In this document: in pieces, positions 52,138 to 59,877 of the stretch
Layout of the letters: every line of letters begins with the position of its first letter
Position numbering within the stretch: position 1 is the stretch's first letter
Source: Nocardiopsis kunsanensis DSM 44524
GTDB taxonomy: Bacteria; Actinomycetota; Actinomycetes; Streptosporangiales; Streptosporangiaceae
Length of the DNA stretch: 59,877 nucleotides
Reading direction: 5' to 3'
Assembly (NCBI RefSeq): GCF_000340965.1
Contig: NZ_ANAY01000004.1
Span: 1 to 59,877 of the forward strand
Translations under genes and position numbers: made by a program
The notes under the pieces: generated by a model
Database searches by the model: none
Seen by the model: the letters and a program-made list of their open reading frames with translations, nothing else
Told to the model about the DNA's origin: nothing

Positions 52138-52480
52138 GGGTCTCCAGGTGCGGCCCGCCCCTGAACGGGATCACGGGTACGAGGTGGTCCGATCTCGTGG
52201 GTCGGAACGGACGGGCACCACAGCGCACCCGGACACGTTCCGTTGCCATGGAAGGGAACCTAGCAGCGCCCCGAAGCACGTTCCGACACGCCTCGGGAAG
52301 AGGGGACCTTCGACCCCAGAACCCCGGGCCCTACGACTCAACGACGCATCCGCCCGCTCGGGCGGCCGGCGCCCCTCCCCCTCCGGAACCGCTGTCGAAC
52401 ATCCTCCTCAGCCCCCATACTTGATTACTGTGTGTGATTACCGAGTCCGGGGGATCGGGCGTTCCGTCGCACGCCTCGAC
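52138..52480. other. Intergenic region upstream of the monooxygenase gene
   Basis: These 343 nt contain no supported gene. The region should include the promoter of the minus-strand monooxygenase gene. An AT-richer patch (TACTTGATTACTGTGTGTGA, about 52420-52440) stands out against the GC-rich surroundings, but no clear regulatory site was identified. The next element to the right is the ABC-transporter terminator. Confidence 0.45.
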
Positions 52481-52518
52481 ACAAGAAACCCCGGCCGCAC
52501 GGGAGAACGCGGCCGGGG
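52481..52518 (-). terminator. Intrinsic terminator of the sugar ABC operon
   Basis: CCCCGGCCGC (52489-52498) and GCGGCCGGGG (52509-52518) form a 10-bp stem. On the minus strand it is followed by TTTCTTGT (52488-52481). It lies 25 nt after the permease stop, and is the best intrinsic terminator in the window. Confidence 0.85.
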
Positions 52519-52542
52519 ACGGTGGGGAGGGGGTGGGAGTGG

Positions 52543-53820
52543 TCAGCCCCCTCCCCTGGCATGGGTCTTGCGGCCCCGGCGCGAGGCGGCGTCCATGATG
52601 ACCGCGACGAGCAGGACCGCGGCGGTGATCATGAAGCGGACCGAGGTGTCGACGTTGGGCAGCAGGAGCAGTCCGGAGGTGATCGCGCCCAGGACCAGCC
52701 CGCCCAGGAGCGCCGAGTAGGCGTTGCCGCGTCCACCGAAGAGACTGGTGCCGCCGATCACCGCTGCGGCGATCGCCATCATCAGCTCCTGACCGCCCCC
52801 GGTGGTCGTGCTGGCGGCGATGTTGCGTGAGACGAGCATGATCCCGCCCAGAGCAGCCAGGGTCGAGGCGATACCGAAGACCGAGATCCGGACCAGGACC
52901 GTGTTGATGCCGGCCCGGCGCGCGGCCTCGGCGTTGCCGCCGACCGCATAGACCATCCGCCCGTACCGGGTCTTGCGCAGGACGAGGTCGAGGGTGACGA
53001 CGGCGCCGACGAAGACGAGGAAGGCCAGGGGCAGGCCGTTGTACTGGTTGAGGATCCACACGCCGGCGGCCAGGGGCAGTGCCAGCAGCGCGGTACGCAG
53101 TACGGTCTCGGCCGGGGGCCGGTGGGGCAGCCCCGCGGCATGGCGCTTGTGTTCGCCGGCCAGCGTGGTGGCCAGGTGCAGGGCCAGGACGAGCAGGACC
53201 AGGGCCCAGCCGATCCACGGCACGAAGTAGGTCTGGGTCAGGGCGGCGATGAGCCCTTCGGAGCGGGTGTTGATGGTGCCGTCGGGGCTCATGATCCACA
53301 GGTGAAGGCCTTGCCAGCCGAGGAGTCCGGCCAGCGTGACCACGAAGGCCGGGACCCCGATCCTGGCGAAGACGAAACCGTGGAAGAGCCCCACCAGCAG
53401 GCCTGTGCCCAGGGCAGCGGCGATACCGGCCCACTCGGGCCACCCGTGCCGCATGACCGTGACGGCCAGCACCGCGGCCGAGAGTCCGGCGACCGAGCCG
53501 ATGGACAGGTCGATCTCGCCCAGCAACAGCACCATGATGACGCCGGTGGTCATGAGGCCGATGGCGGCGATCTGCACGGTGAGGTTGGACAGGTTCTGCG
53601 GGGACAGGAACCGGTCGTTGAGGAGCTGGAAGACGAACGCGATGAGCAGGAGTCCGATGACGACGGGGACGGCGCCCAGTTCGCCGTTGCGGACCTTGCG
53701 TTTGGCCCTCCTCCACCAGCCGCCGGGAGAAGCGGCCGTCTCCAGGAGGCGGGGGTCGCGGCGTGCTGTGGTCCCCTCCGAGGAGGCGGGTGGGTCGGTG
53801 ACCGGGGTGTTTCGGCTCAT
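52543..53820 (-). CDS. Sugar ABC transporter permease (XylH/RbsC type)
   Basis: The 425-aa inner-membrane permease has about ten to twelve hydrophobic segments and the BPD_transp_2 pattern: LLLGEIDLSIGSVAGLSA near the first third, and MMAIAAAVIGGTSLFGGRGN with GAITSGLLLL near the end. The E-I-D-L-S-x-G motif is typical of ribose/xylose permeases. The ATG at 53820 overlaps the ATPase stop (53817-53820), so the two are translated together. It works with the ATPase and the lipoprotein binding protein. Confidence 0.88.
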   Translation of the reverse strand: MSRNTPVTDPPASSEGTTARRDPRLLETAASPGGWWRRAKRKVRNGELGAVPVVIGLLLIAFVFQLLNDRFLSPQNLSNLTVQIAAIGLMTTGVIMVLLLGEIDLSIGSVAGLSAAVLAVTVMRHGWPEWAGIAAALGTGLLVGLFHGFVFARIGVPAFVVTLAGLLGWQGLHLWIMSPDGTINTRSEGLIAALTQTYFVPWIGWALVLLVLALHLATTLAGEHKRHAAGLPHRPPAETVLRTALLALPLAAGVWILNQYNGLPLAFLVFVGAVVTLDLVLRKTRYGRMVYAVGGNAEAARRAGINTVLVRISVFGIASTLAALGGIMLVSRNIAASTTTGGGQELMMAIAAAVIGGTSLFGGRGNAYSALLGGLVLGAITSGLLLLPNVDTSVRFMITAAVLLVAVIMDAASRRGRKTHARGGG

Positions 53821-54608
53821 CGGCTCTCCTCCGCCCCGGCGGTCTGCCGGCCGTCGCGGCGCGTGACGGGGTTGTCGGCCGCGCCGGTGATGGCGGCGAC
53901 GATCTCCTCGTAGCTGGTTCCTGCGATGGGGAAGTCGCCCGCGTTGCGGCCCAGGCGCAGAACGGCGGCCCGGTCGGCCACGGCCCGCACATCGGCCATG
54001 TTGTGGCTGATGAGGATCACGCCCAGGCCCTGGTCGCGCAGTTGCTCGATGAGGTCGAGAACCTGTGCGGTCTGGGCGACACCGAGCGCGGCCGTGGGTT
54101 CGTCGAGCATGACCACGCGCGGTTCCCCGAGCAGGGCGCGGGCGATGGCGACGATCTGGCGTTGGCCCCCGGACAGTGAAGCCACGGGGACCCGCAGGTC
54201 GGGGATCTCCACCGACAGCGAGCGCAACAGTTCCCAGGCACGGCGTTCCATCTCGACCTCGTCGAGGGTGCCGGGAAAATGCAGGTGTTCGTTGCCGAGG
54301 AAGAGGTTGGCCACGATGTCGAGGTTGTCGCACAGGGCGAGGTCCTGGTAGATCGTGGCGATACCGAGACGCTGAGCGTCTGCGGGACCGGTGATCTCGA
54401 CGGGTTTTCCGTCCCAGGAAACGGCGCCGCCGGTGTCGGCGCTGTGTGCGCCGGCGATGACCTTGACGAGGGTGGACTTGCCCGCTCCGTTGTCACCGAG
54501 CAGTGCGACGACCTCGCCCTGGTGGACGTGGAGGTCGACCGCGTCGAGGGCCCGCACGGCCCCGAAGGTCTTGGAGATCCCGGACAGTTCCAGGACTGGT
54601 GTGCTCAT
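53817..54608 (-). CDS. Sugar ABC transporter ATPase, single-domain
   Basis: The 263-aa protein has Walker A GDNGAGKSTL, Q-loop TIYQDLALCDNL, signature LSGGQRQIVAIARALL, Walker B VVMLDEPTAAL and the H-loop SHN. Sugar importers of the Rbs/Xyl type often use a double-length ATPase, but this one has a single nucleotide-binding domain and must dimerise, as in the FrcA-like subgroup. It lies between the binding protein and the permease. Confidence 0.9.
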   Translation of the reverse strand: MSTPVLELSGISKTFGAVRALDAVDLHVHQGEVVALLGDNGAGKSTLVKVIAGAHSADTGGAVSWDGKPVEITGPADAQRLGIATIYQDLALCDNLDIVANLFLGNEHLHFPGTLDEVEMERRAWELLRSLSVEIPDLRVPVASLSGGQRQIVAIARALLGEPRVVMLDEPTAALGVAQTAQVLDLIEQLRDQGLGVILISHNMADVRAVADRAAVLRLGRNAGDFPIAGTSYEEIVAAITGAADNPVTRRDGRQTAGAEESR

Positions 54609-54637
54609 GGGATGGTCTCTTCCTTGTCCTCACACCG

Positions 54638-54682
54638 GCCCGGACGCCCGCCGCGGGGGTGCTGGAGCGGGGCCGTCCGGGC
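54638..54682 (-). other. Hairpin between binding-protein and ATPase genes
   Basis: GCCCGGACG (54638-54646) pairs with CGTCCGGGC (54674-54682) in the 97-nt gap. Such intercistronic hairpins often lower expression of the membrane components relative to the binding protein. There is no U-tract. Confidence 0.5.
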
Positions 54683-54705
54683 TGAGGGTGCCGGCGGGGC
54701 CGGGC

Positions 54706-55854
54706 TCAGAGGGCTTCCTGGCAGTAGTCGGTGTCGGCGTACTCGCCCTCGCAGATCTCCTCGACGGTGTAGACGCCGTCGGAGACCACGGTCTCGTCGA
54801 CGTTGTCGAGGGTGAGAGCGACCGGTTCGAGCAGCACCGAGTCGACCTCCTGGCCACTACCGTCCTCGAGCTGGGTGAGGGTGTGCTCTCCCGGTTCGAT
54901 CTCGGATCCGGTGGCCAGGTCCACGGTGACCTGGGCGGCCAGCTCCGCCTGGGGGCGGATCTCCTTGTAGACGGTCATGTACTGCTCACCGGCGACGATG
55001 CGCTGGATGCCGGCGAGTTCGGCGTCCTGCCCTGTGACGGGCGGCAGGTCCTCGGTGGCCACGCCCGCGCTCTGGAGGGCGGCGATGGCGCCGGAGGCCA
55101 TACCGTCGTTGGCGGCCAGCACCCCGATGATCTCGTCGGACCCCAGAGCAGTGATGGCGCCCTCCATCTGGGTGGTGGCCTCCTCGGGGGACCAGTCGGG
55201 GGTGTCGTACTCCTGGCCGATCTCGATCTGGCCGTCGAGGACCTCGTGGGCACCTGCCTTGAACTCAGCGGCGTTGGGGTCGGTGGGTGAACCGTTGACC
55301 ATGACGATCTGGCCGTCGCCGGTGGTGCCTTCCTCCTCCATGGCGGCCAGGAGGGACTCGCCCTGGACCTGGCCGACGCGGTGGTTGTCGAAGGAGACGT
55401 AGGCGTCGACGCCGCCCTCGGCGAGGCGGTCGTAGGCCACTACCGGCACCCCCTGGGAGGAGGCCTCGTTGACGGTGCCGGCCGCGGCCTCGGCGTCGAC
55501 CGCGTCCAGCACCAGGACGTCGACTCCGTCGGTGAGCATGGCCTGGGCCTGGGTCTGCTGTTCGTCGACCTCACCGTCGGCGTTGGCGTAGGAGAACTCG
55601 CAGTTCGGGCACTGTTCCTCGAGCGCTTCTTCGAAGTAGGGGTAGTCGAAGGCCTCGTAACGGGCGGTGTAGAGGTCGGGCAGGAGGAGACCGACGTGGA
55701 AGCCCTCCTCCACGGAGTGGGTCTGCCCGTCCTCATCGCCTCCCCCGGAGGTGATGGCGTCGCATCCGGTGGAGGCGACCAGGGTGAGGGCTGCTGTCAC
55801 GGCGGCGAGACCGCCGCCGGCCATGCGTCGGTGGGATGAGCGTCGTGTGTTCAA
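54706..55854 (-). CDS. Sugar ABC transporter substrate-binding lipoprotein
   Basis: The 382-aa protein has a signal peptide ending in lipobox VASTGCDAI and a periplasmic-binding-protein type I fold. LDAVDAEAAAGTVNEASSQG and VVAYDRLAEGGVDAYVSFDN are the first domain strands, and IIGVLAANDGMASGAIAALQ the hinge region. These match xylose/ribose binders (XylF/RbsB type). The TTG start at 55854 has AGAAGGG 7 nt upstream; an ATG at 55824 is the alternative. The ROK gene behind it is the probable regulator. Confidence 0.88.
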   Translation of the reverse strand: MNTRRSSHRRMAGGGLAAVTAALTLVASTGCDAITSGGGDEDGQTHSVEEGFHVGLLLPDLYTARYEAFDYPYFEEALEEQCPNCEFSYANADGEVDEQQTQAQAMLTDGVDVLVLDAVDAEAAAGTVNEASSQGVPVVAYDRLAEGGVDAYVSFDNHRVGQVQGESLLAAMEEEGTTGDGQIVMVNGSPTDPNAAEFKAGAHEVLDGQIEIGQEYDTPDWSPEEATTQMEGAITALGSDEIIGVLAANDGMASGAIAALQSAGVATEDLPPVTGQDAELAGIQRIVAGEQYMTVYKEIRPQAELAAQVTVDLATGSEIEPGEHTLTQLEDGSGQEVDSVLLEPVALTLDNVDETVVSDGVYTVEEICEGEYADTDYCQEAL

Positions 55855-56052
55855 CGCCGGGCCCTTCTCGTGCGGAGGGATGGGGGTGACCTGCGGCACC
55901 GCATTCGGTGTTGTGCAGTCAAACCGGGGCTCGGGCTTGAGGTCAACTCCTGAACGCATAACCGATGGATCACAGATCTTGCCTTCAACCTGTGAATGAA
56001 GAGGTGGGCAGGTCAGACCGCGTCAGATCCCTCCGTGCTGCTCCACCGGGTC

Positions 56053-57225
56053 TCAGACAGGGAGCTCGGCAGCCACGAGGAGCGCACCGTACAGGGCTGC
56101 GAACTCACCCAGTTCGCTGGTCACCACGTCCAACCGCTCCAAGGCACTGCCCAGGGTGCCCAGCTCCATCTCCCTCGACATGGGGTCCAGGAGCAGGTCC
56201 CCGGCGGCGGCCAGCGGACCGCCGACCACGATCCGGTCGGGGTTGAACAGGTTCGCGACGATGGCCGTGCCCTGGCCCAGCGCGGTCCCGGCCTCGGAGA
56301 CGATACGGCGGCTGGAGGGATCGCCCTCGTGCGCGGCCGCCACCAGCCGCGGTAGATCGACCTGTCCGTCCCGGGCCAGATCACTGCCGTGGGGCACCAT
56401 CGCCAACAGGTAGGAGGTGCCCACGAAGGTCTCCAGGCAGCCGCGGTTGCCGCACCTGCAGACATGACCGCGCGGGTCCAGGCCGACGTGCCCGATCTCC
56501 CCGGCCGTGCCGTCGGCACCGCGCAACAGCCGGCCACCCAGCACGAGTCCGGCGCCGACACCTTCGCCGAGGAGCAGGTACATGACGGTGTCGGCCCCGC
56601 GTGCGGCCCCGCGCCCGTGTTCGGCGACGGCGGCCAGGTTGGCGTCGTTCTCTGCGTGCACCGGCCTGCCCAGACGTTCCTGCAGGGCCTGGGCCGGCCG
56701 GGTCCCTGTCCAACGCGGCATGCACGAGACCGCACCGACGGTCCCGGTCCCGGGGTCGAGGGGCGCGGGCACGGAGATCACCACCGAGGCGACCGATGCC
56801 AGGTCGACACGGCCGCGGAAGAGCACCGTCTCGACGAGCCAGGCGGCCCGGCGCACCGCGCGTGCGGGGTCCACGGCCACGTCGTAGTCGATGGCCTCGC
56901 GTTCGAGCAGTGCGCCCTCGTGGTCGGCCACGGCCACCCGCAGACGGTCGGCGGTGAAGTCCACCGCCACGACGGTGCCGGGCGGACGCAGCAGGGTGAC
57001 GGCGCGGGCACGGCGGCCGTTGGAGGAGGTGGCGCGTACCGCGACCGTGCCGGAAGTACGCAGACCGCGCACGATGTTGGACACGCTGGCCGCGGACAGG
57101 CCCGTGGCCCGGGCGAGTTCGGCCTGGGTGCAGGTTCCCCGGCTGCGCAGGGTGTCCACGACGCGGCGCTCGTTGGCCTGACGCAGCGCCGACTGCGAAC
57201 CCGGGGTCGTGTCGGCCTCGGTCAC
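56053..57225 (-). CDS. ROK-family transcriptional repressor
   Basis: The 390-aa protein has an N-terminal winged helix (RQANERRVVDTLRSRGTCTQ, then AELARATGLSAASVSNIV) and a ROK sugar-kinase-like domain. This includes VVAVDFTADRLRVAVAD, GEGVGAGLVLGGRLLRGADG and the zinc motif GHVCRCGNRGCLETF. It probably represses the adjacent sugar transporter until the sugar binds. Start: the second of two tandem GTG codons, 7 nt after GAGGGG. Confidence 0.88.
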   Translation of the reverse strand: MTEADTTPGSQSALRQANERRVVDTLRSRGTCTQAELARATGLSAASVSNIVRGLRTSGTVAVRATSSNGRRARAVTLLRPPGTVVAVDFTADRLRVAVADHEGALLEREAIDYDVAVDPARAVRRAAWLVETVLFRGRVDLASVASVVISVPAPLDPGTGTVGAVSCMPRWTGTRPAQALQERLGRPVHAENDANLAAVAEHGRGAARGADTVMYLLLGEGVGAGLVLGGRLLRGADGTAGEIGHVGLDPRGHVCRCGNRGCLETFVGTSYLLAMVPHGSDLARDGQVDLPRLVAAAHEGDPSSRRIVSEAGTALGQGTAIVANLFNPDRIVVGGPLAAAGDLLLDPMSREMELGTLGSALERLDVVTSELGEFAALYGALLVAAELPV

Positions 57226-57415
57226 CACGCAGCCCCTCGTCCGCTCGCTCGTCCGTGTTGTACGCCTTGCGCCCGAGAATGCTACCCCGGTTGCTCCGGG
57301 AGCGCTCCGTCGGCCGCAGCGGGGACGGATCCCCGAACGCCTGTGGAGCCGTCCGGGGAGACCCCCGGAAGATCCGGGGAGGTGTGGGAGGCGCCCCTGC
57401 CCTACTCTTCGGTGT

Positions 57416-58000
57416 ATGAGTCGAGTACGGACGGGTACCGGGGCGCCCGGGTGGGCCGGGAGCGTGGTCGCGGAGCTGCCCGGCGGGACAGGCGTCCGGG
57501 TCGTGGCGGTCGAGGGCCGGTCCGGAGCGGGCAAGAGCACCGTCGCCGCCCACCTGCGCGGGGCCCTGGCGGCACGGGGCGAGGCCGTGCACGTGCTGAC
57601 CATGGAGGACCTCTACGCCGGGTGGGAGGGTCTTGCCGAGGGCGCCCGGGTCCTGCGCACTCGCGTGCTGGCCCCGCTGGCCCGCGGCGAGGAGCCGGTC
57701 TGGCACCGCTGGGACTGGGAGCACGGCCGCCGGTCGGCCGAGCCCTCGTGCCTTCCCGAGCCGGTGGCCCGGGGCGGGGTCCTCGTCGTGGAGGGCACCG
57801 GTTCCGGGGTCTCTCCCGCCCTGCTGGACCTGCTGGTGTGGGTGCACGCCCCCGAGGGCGAGCGCAGCCGGCGCCTGGACGCGCGCGAGGACGCTCAGCT
57901 GTACGCCCCTCACCGTGCTGCCTGGGCCACTCAGGAGGCACGCCACCTGGACCGGTACCGCCCGGAGGCGCACGCCCGGGTACGGGTCGACAACACGTGA
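57416..58000 (+). CDS. P-loop uridine-kinase-like phosphotransferase
   Basis: The 194-aa protein has a Walker A motif GRSGAGKSTVAAHL (about 35-48), a lid-like TMEDLYAGWEGLAEG, and a Walker B-like GGVLVVEGTGSG. Its size and motifs fit the uridine-kinase-like NTPase group, common in actinobacteria next to unrelated genes. The phosphate acceptor is unknown. It is convergent with the protein kinase, with only 2 nt between the stop codons. Confidence 0.8.
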   Translation: MSRVRTGTGAPGWAGSVVAELPGGTGVRVVAVEGRSGAGKSTVAAHLRGALAARGEAVHVLTMEDLYAGWEGLAEGARVLRTRVLAPLARGEEPVWHRWDWEHGRRSAEPSCLPEPVARGGVLVVEGTGSGVSPALLDLLVWVHAPEGERSRRLDAREDAQLYAPHRAAWATQEARHLDRYRPEAHARVRVDNT

Positions 58001-58002
58001 GG

Positions 58003-59877
58003 TCAGCCGGTGGAGCAGATGCGCCGGGCCTCGGCCAGGTCGCGTTCGATGTTCTGCAGCCCGCTGTCCAGACTGGTCCTGACCCGGGGCAGCTGGGCCG
58101 CGCGGTGGGAACGCCATTTGCGTTCGTGGGCGGAGCCGAACCGCTGTGTGTGGGTGCTCGCCACGACGACCGCGCCGATCCCGCTCGCGATGGCCGCGCT
58201 CAGGAAGATCACACTGGCCACGTCCGAGGTCACCAGTGTCAGGAAGAGGCAGATCCCGGTCGACCAGTAGAGGAGGACCTTGCCGCGGCGGAAGCCCTCG
58301 TCGGAGTCGCCCTGCACCGCCAGGGTCTGCTGCTGCTCGGCCACCGTCCGGTGCTGGGAGAGCCATTGCTCACGCTGATGGGCCAGGACGCTCACGGTCT
58401 CCAGGGCCCCGTAGACCGCGGCGGCGTGTCCGGCGCGCGCGGCCCCCGCGGAACGTTCCACCCGTGCCCACAGGATCTCGATCCACTCTCCGACGCCGGG
58501 CCGGGCGCCGGGGTCGGGCTTGCGGACGAGGTCGGAGTGCAGGAGGAAGACCAGGATCACCGCAGGGTCGACATGGTTCTGGGTGCCCCGCCACCCGGAG
58601 AGCCCCTGCGCGAGCTGCTGGTGGAAACGCGCGCCGACACGTTCGGCCTCGACCAGGTCGTCGGCCAGGGTGCGCAGGGCGCCTGCGTCGGGGCCCCCGT
58701 GCTGGGACATGGTGCGGAGAACCTCGGGTCTGGCCAGCAGGCCGAGTTCGTTGCTGCGCGGGTCACCGGACAACAGGGGACGCGGGTCCTCGAAGAGCCG
58801 GCTCAGTCCGGCGATGCTGCAGTCGTGGCCGCGGAAGACCGGCGGCAGGTCGGGCCGCGCCTGGGCGATGAGTGTGGCCACGGCCGCGTTGGCGTCGCTC
58901 ACCTGGCGGCGGAACAGGGACCGGTCGACCAGGGTGTCGTTCAGGTCGTCGATGATCCAGGCGCCCAGGGTGGCACGTTCCTGCGCGTCGGACATGACCC
59001 GGACCGCGTCGGTCCAGTTCTCCTGCATGGCGTGGGCGAGTTCCTGCACCGTGCGCAGGCGCCGCCCCGCGAAGTAGTAGGGGGGTGCCTGGTCCCCGCT
59101 GCCGGAGGGGGCGGGGGCCTGTTCCCCGGAGGGAGCGGCCGGCGGGGCCTGCGCGCCCGAGGATGTGTGCGGCATCGGCCCGGACCCGGCCTCCGCGTAC
59201 GGTGTGTGCGGTCGTGCGGGGTCCTGTCGGCGTGTGGCGCCGTCGTCCACGCCTTCGACCAGGGTCGGGCCGGACTGCGGAACGGCCCCTGCGGATTCCT
59301 GAGGGGACAGAGCCGTCCCGGTGACCAGGTGGTCGAGCAGGGTCCGGGCGTCCGGCCGGGACTCGGGGTCTCCGGTCAAGCAGGCACGTACTGCCGGGAC
59401 GAGGCTCTCGGGGACCCCGTCCGTGTCGGCCTGGCCGGAAAGCACGCGGGCGATGCGGGCGGCCTGGGTCGGTCCGGGAAAAGCCTCACGACCCGTCGCG
59501 GCGAAAACCATCACCGCACCCCAGGAGAACAGATCCACCGCCGAGGTCAGCCGCATACCCTCCAGCTGCTCCGGCGCCATGTAACCGATCGTGCCGATCA
59601 CACCCGAGGCCGTCACCGACGTCGACTCCACCGCACGCGCGATACCGAAGTCGATCACCCGCGGCCCGTCGGCCGCCAGCATGATGTTCTCCGGCTTCAG
59701 GTCACGGTGGACCACACCGGCGGAGTGGATGGCAGCCAGGGCCGTGGCCGTACTCACCGCCAACCGCTGCAGGTCGGCTTCGGTCCTGGGTCCCTCGACG
59801 TCCACGGCGGTCTGCAGCGTGGGTCCGTCGATGTACTCGGTGGCGATCCAGGGCTCGTCCGCGTCGGGGTCGGCGTC
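58003..59877 (-). CDS. Ser/Thr protein kinase, N-terminus cut by window edge
   Basis: At least 624 residues are visible; the frame is open at the window's right end, so the ATP-binding glycine loop and Lys lie outside. Kinase motifs are WIATEYIDGPTL, VVHRDLKPENIML (catalytic loop), VIDFGIARA (DFG) and GYMAPEQLEG (APE). After the kinase comes a long Pro/Ser/Gln-rich linker (about residues 230-290), a helical region, and a C-terminal pair of hydrophobic segments (LLYWSTGICLFLTLVTSDVAS, FLSAAIASGIGAVVVAST). The order is unusual, since PknB-type kinases have one central membrane helix. An internal GTG at 59805 is not the true start. Confidence 0.88.
   Translation of the reverse strand, partial: DADPDADEPWIATEYIDGPTLQTAVDVEGPRTEADLQRLAVSTATALAAIHSAGVVHRDLKPENIMLAADGPRVIDFGIARAVESTSVTASGVIGTIGYMAPEQLEGMRLTSAVDLFSWGAVMVFAATGREAFPGPTQAARIARVLSGQADTDGVPESLVPAVRACLTGDPESRPDARTLLDHLVTGTALSPQESAGAVPQSGPTLVEGVDDGATRRQDPARPHTPYAEAGSGPMPHTSSGAQAPPAAPSGEQAPAPSGSGDQAPPYYFAGRRLRTVQELAHAMQENWTDAVRVMSDAQERATLGAWIIDDLNDTLVDRSLFRRQVSDANAAVATLIAQARPDLPPVFRGHDCSIAGLSRLFEDPRPLLSGDPRSNELGLLARPEVLRTMSQHGGPDAGALRTLADDLVEAERVGARFHQQLAQGLSGWRGTQNHVDPAVILVFLLHSDLVRKPDPGARPGVGEWIEILWARVERSAGAARAGHAAAVYGALETVSVLAHQREQWLSQHRTVAEQQQTLAVQGDSDEGFRRGKVLLYWSTGICLFLTLVTSDVASVIFLSAAIASGIGAVVVASTHTQRFGSAHERKWRSHRAAQLPRVRTSLDSGLQNIERDLAEARRICSTG

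Overview
The window is high-GC actinobacterial DNA. GTG and TTG starts are common, many genes overlap by 4 nt (ATGA or GTGA), and the protein families (HemQ, DUF3000, DUF4349, APS-type CysH, neutral zinc metallopeptidase) are typical of Actinobacteria. Gene content and order suggest a Streptosporangiales relative such as Nocardiopsis. The genus is inferred from remembered gene neighbourhoods and was not tested.

Layout. 1-1761: two minus-strand envelope or secreted proteins. 2172-3230: a YihY/BrkB membrane protein. 3332-7812: an assimilatory sulfur operon with a leader peptide, alternative hairpins, sulfite reductase, a small zinc-ribbon protein, CysH, a sirohydrochlorin chelatase and an FGE-like protein. 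8430-17919: a tightly coupled type III-B CRISPR-Cas (Cmr) operon in the order cas10-cmr3-cmr4-cmr5-cmr6-CARF-membrane protein-cmr1, with no array, cas6, cas1 or cas2 in the window. 17954-25872: pdxH, an AidB-like dehydrogenase, glgX, a RibD-C reductase, a GntR regulator, a small membrane protein and msrB. 25880-27618: a hairpin-rich intergenic region, then psd-pssA. 27714-32207: the coproporphyrin-branch heme genes hemQ, hemY (cgoX) and hemE, with a DUF4349 lipoprotein between them. 32458-39070: DUF3000, RNase D, a TPR protein and the fadA-fadB beta-oxidation pair. 39176-41848: a lipoprotein, then an Rpn-like nuclease gene split by a decayed IS200/IS605-type element carrying tnpA and tnpB remnants. 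41919-45054: an MMPL transporter and divergent TetR gene with a palindromic operator between them. 45205-52137: a zinc metallopeptidase, a ferredoxin-NADP reductase, dxs, a TSUP permease and a StyA-like monooxygenase. 52543-57225: a sugar ABC transporter with a ROK repressor. 57416-59877: a P-loop kinase and a Ser/Thr protein kinase cut by the window edge.

The most interesting object is the Cmr operon. Its Cas10 has the GGDD cyclase motif but no HD nuclease domain, and Cmr4 keeps its catalytic Asp at position 26. The predicted outputs are therefore target-RNA cleavage and cyclic oligoadenylate (cOA) signalling. Between cmr6 and cmr1, joined by 4-nt overlaps, lie a CARF-type protein with no recognisable effector domain and a 533-aa protein with an unrecognised soluble N-terminal half and about six membrane segments. 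I propose that these two form a split cOA sensor and membrane effector. That is an inference from gene order, sequence motifs and the missing HD domain.
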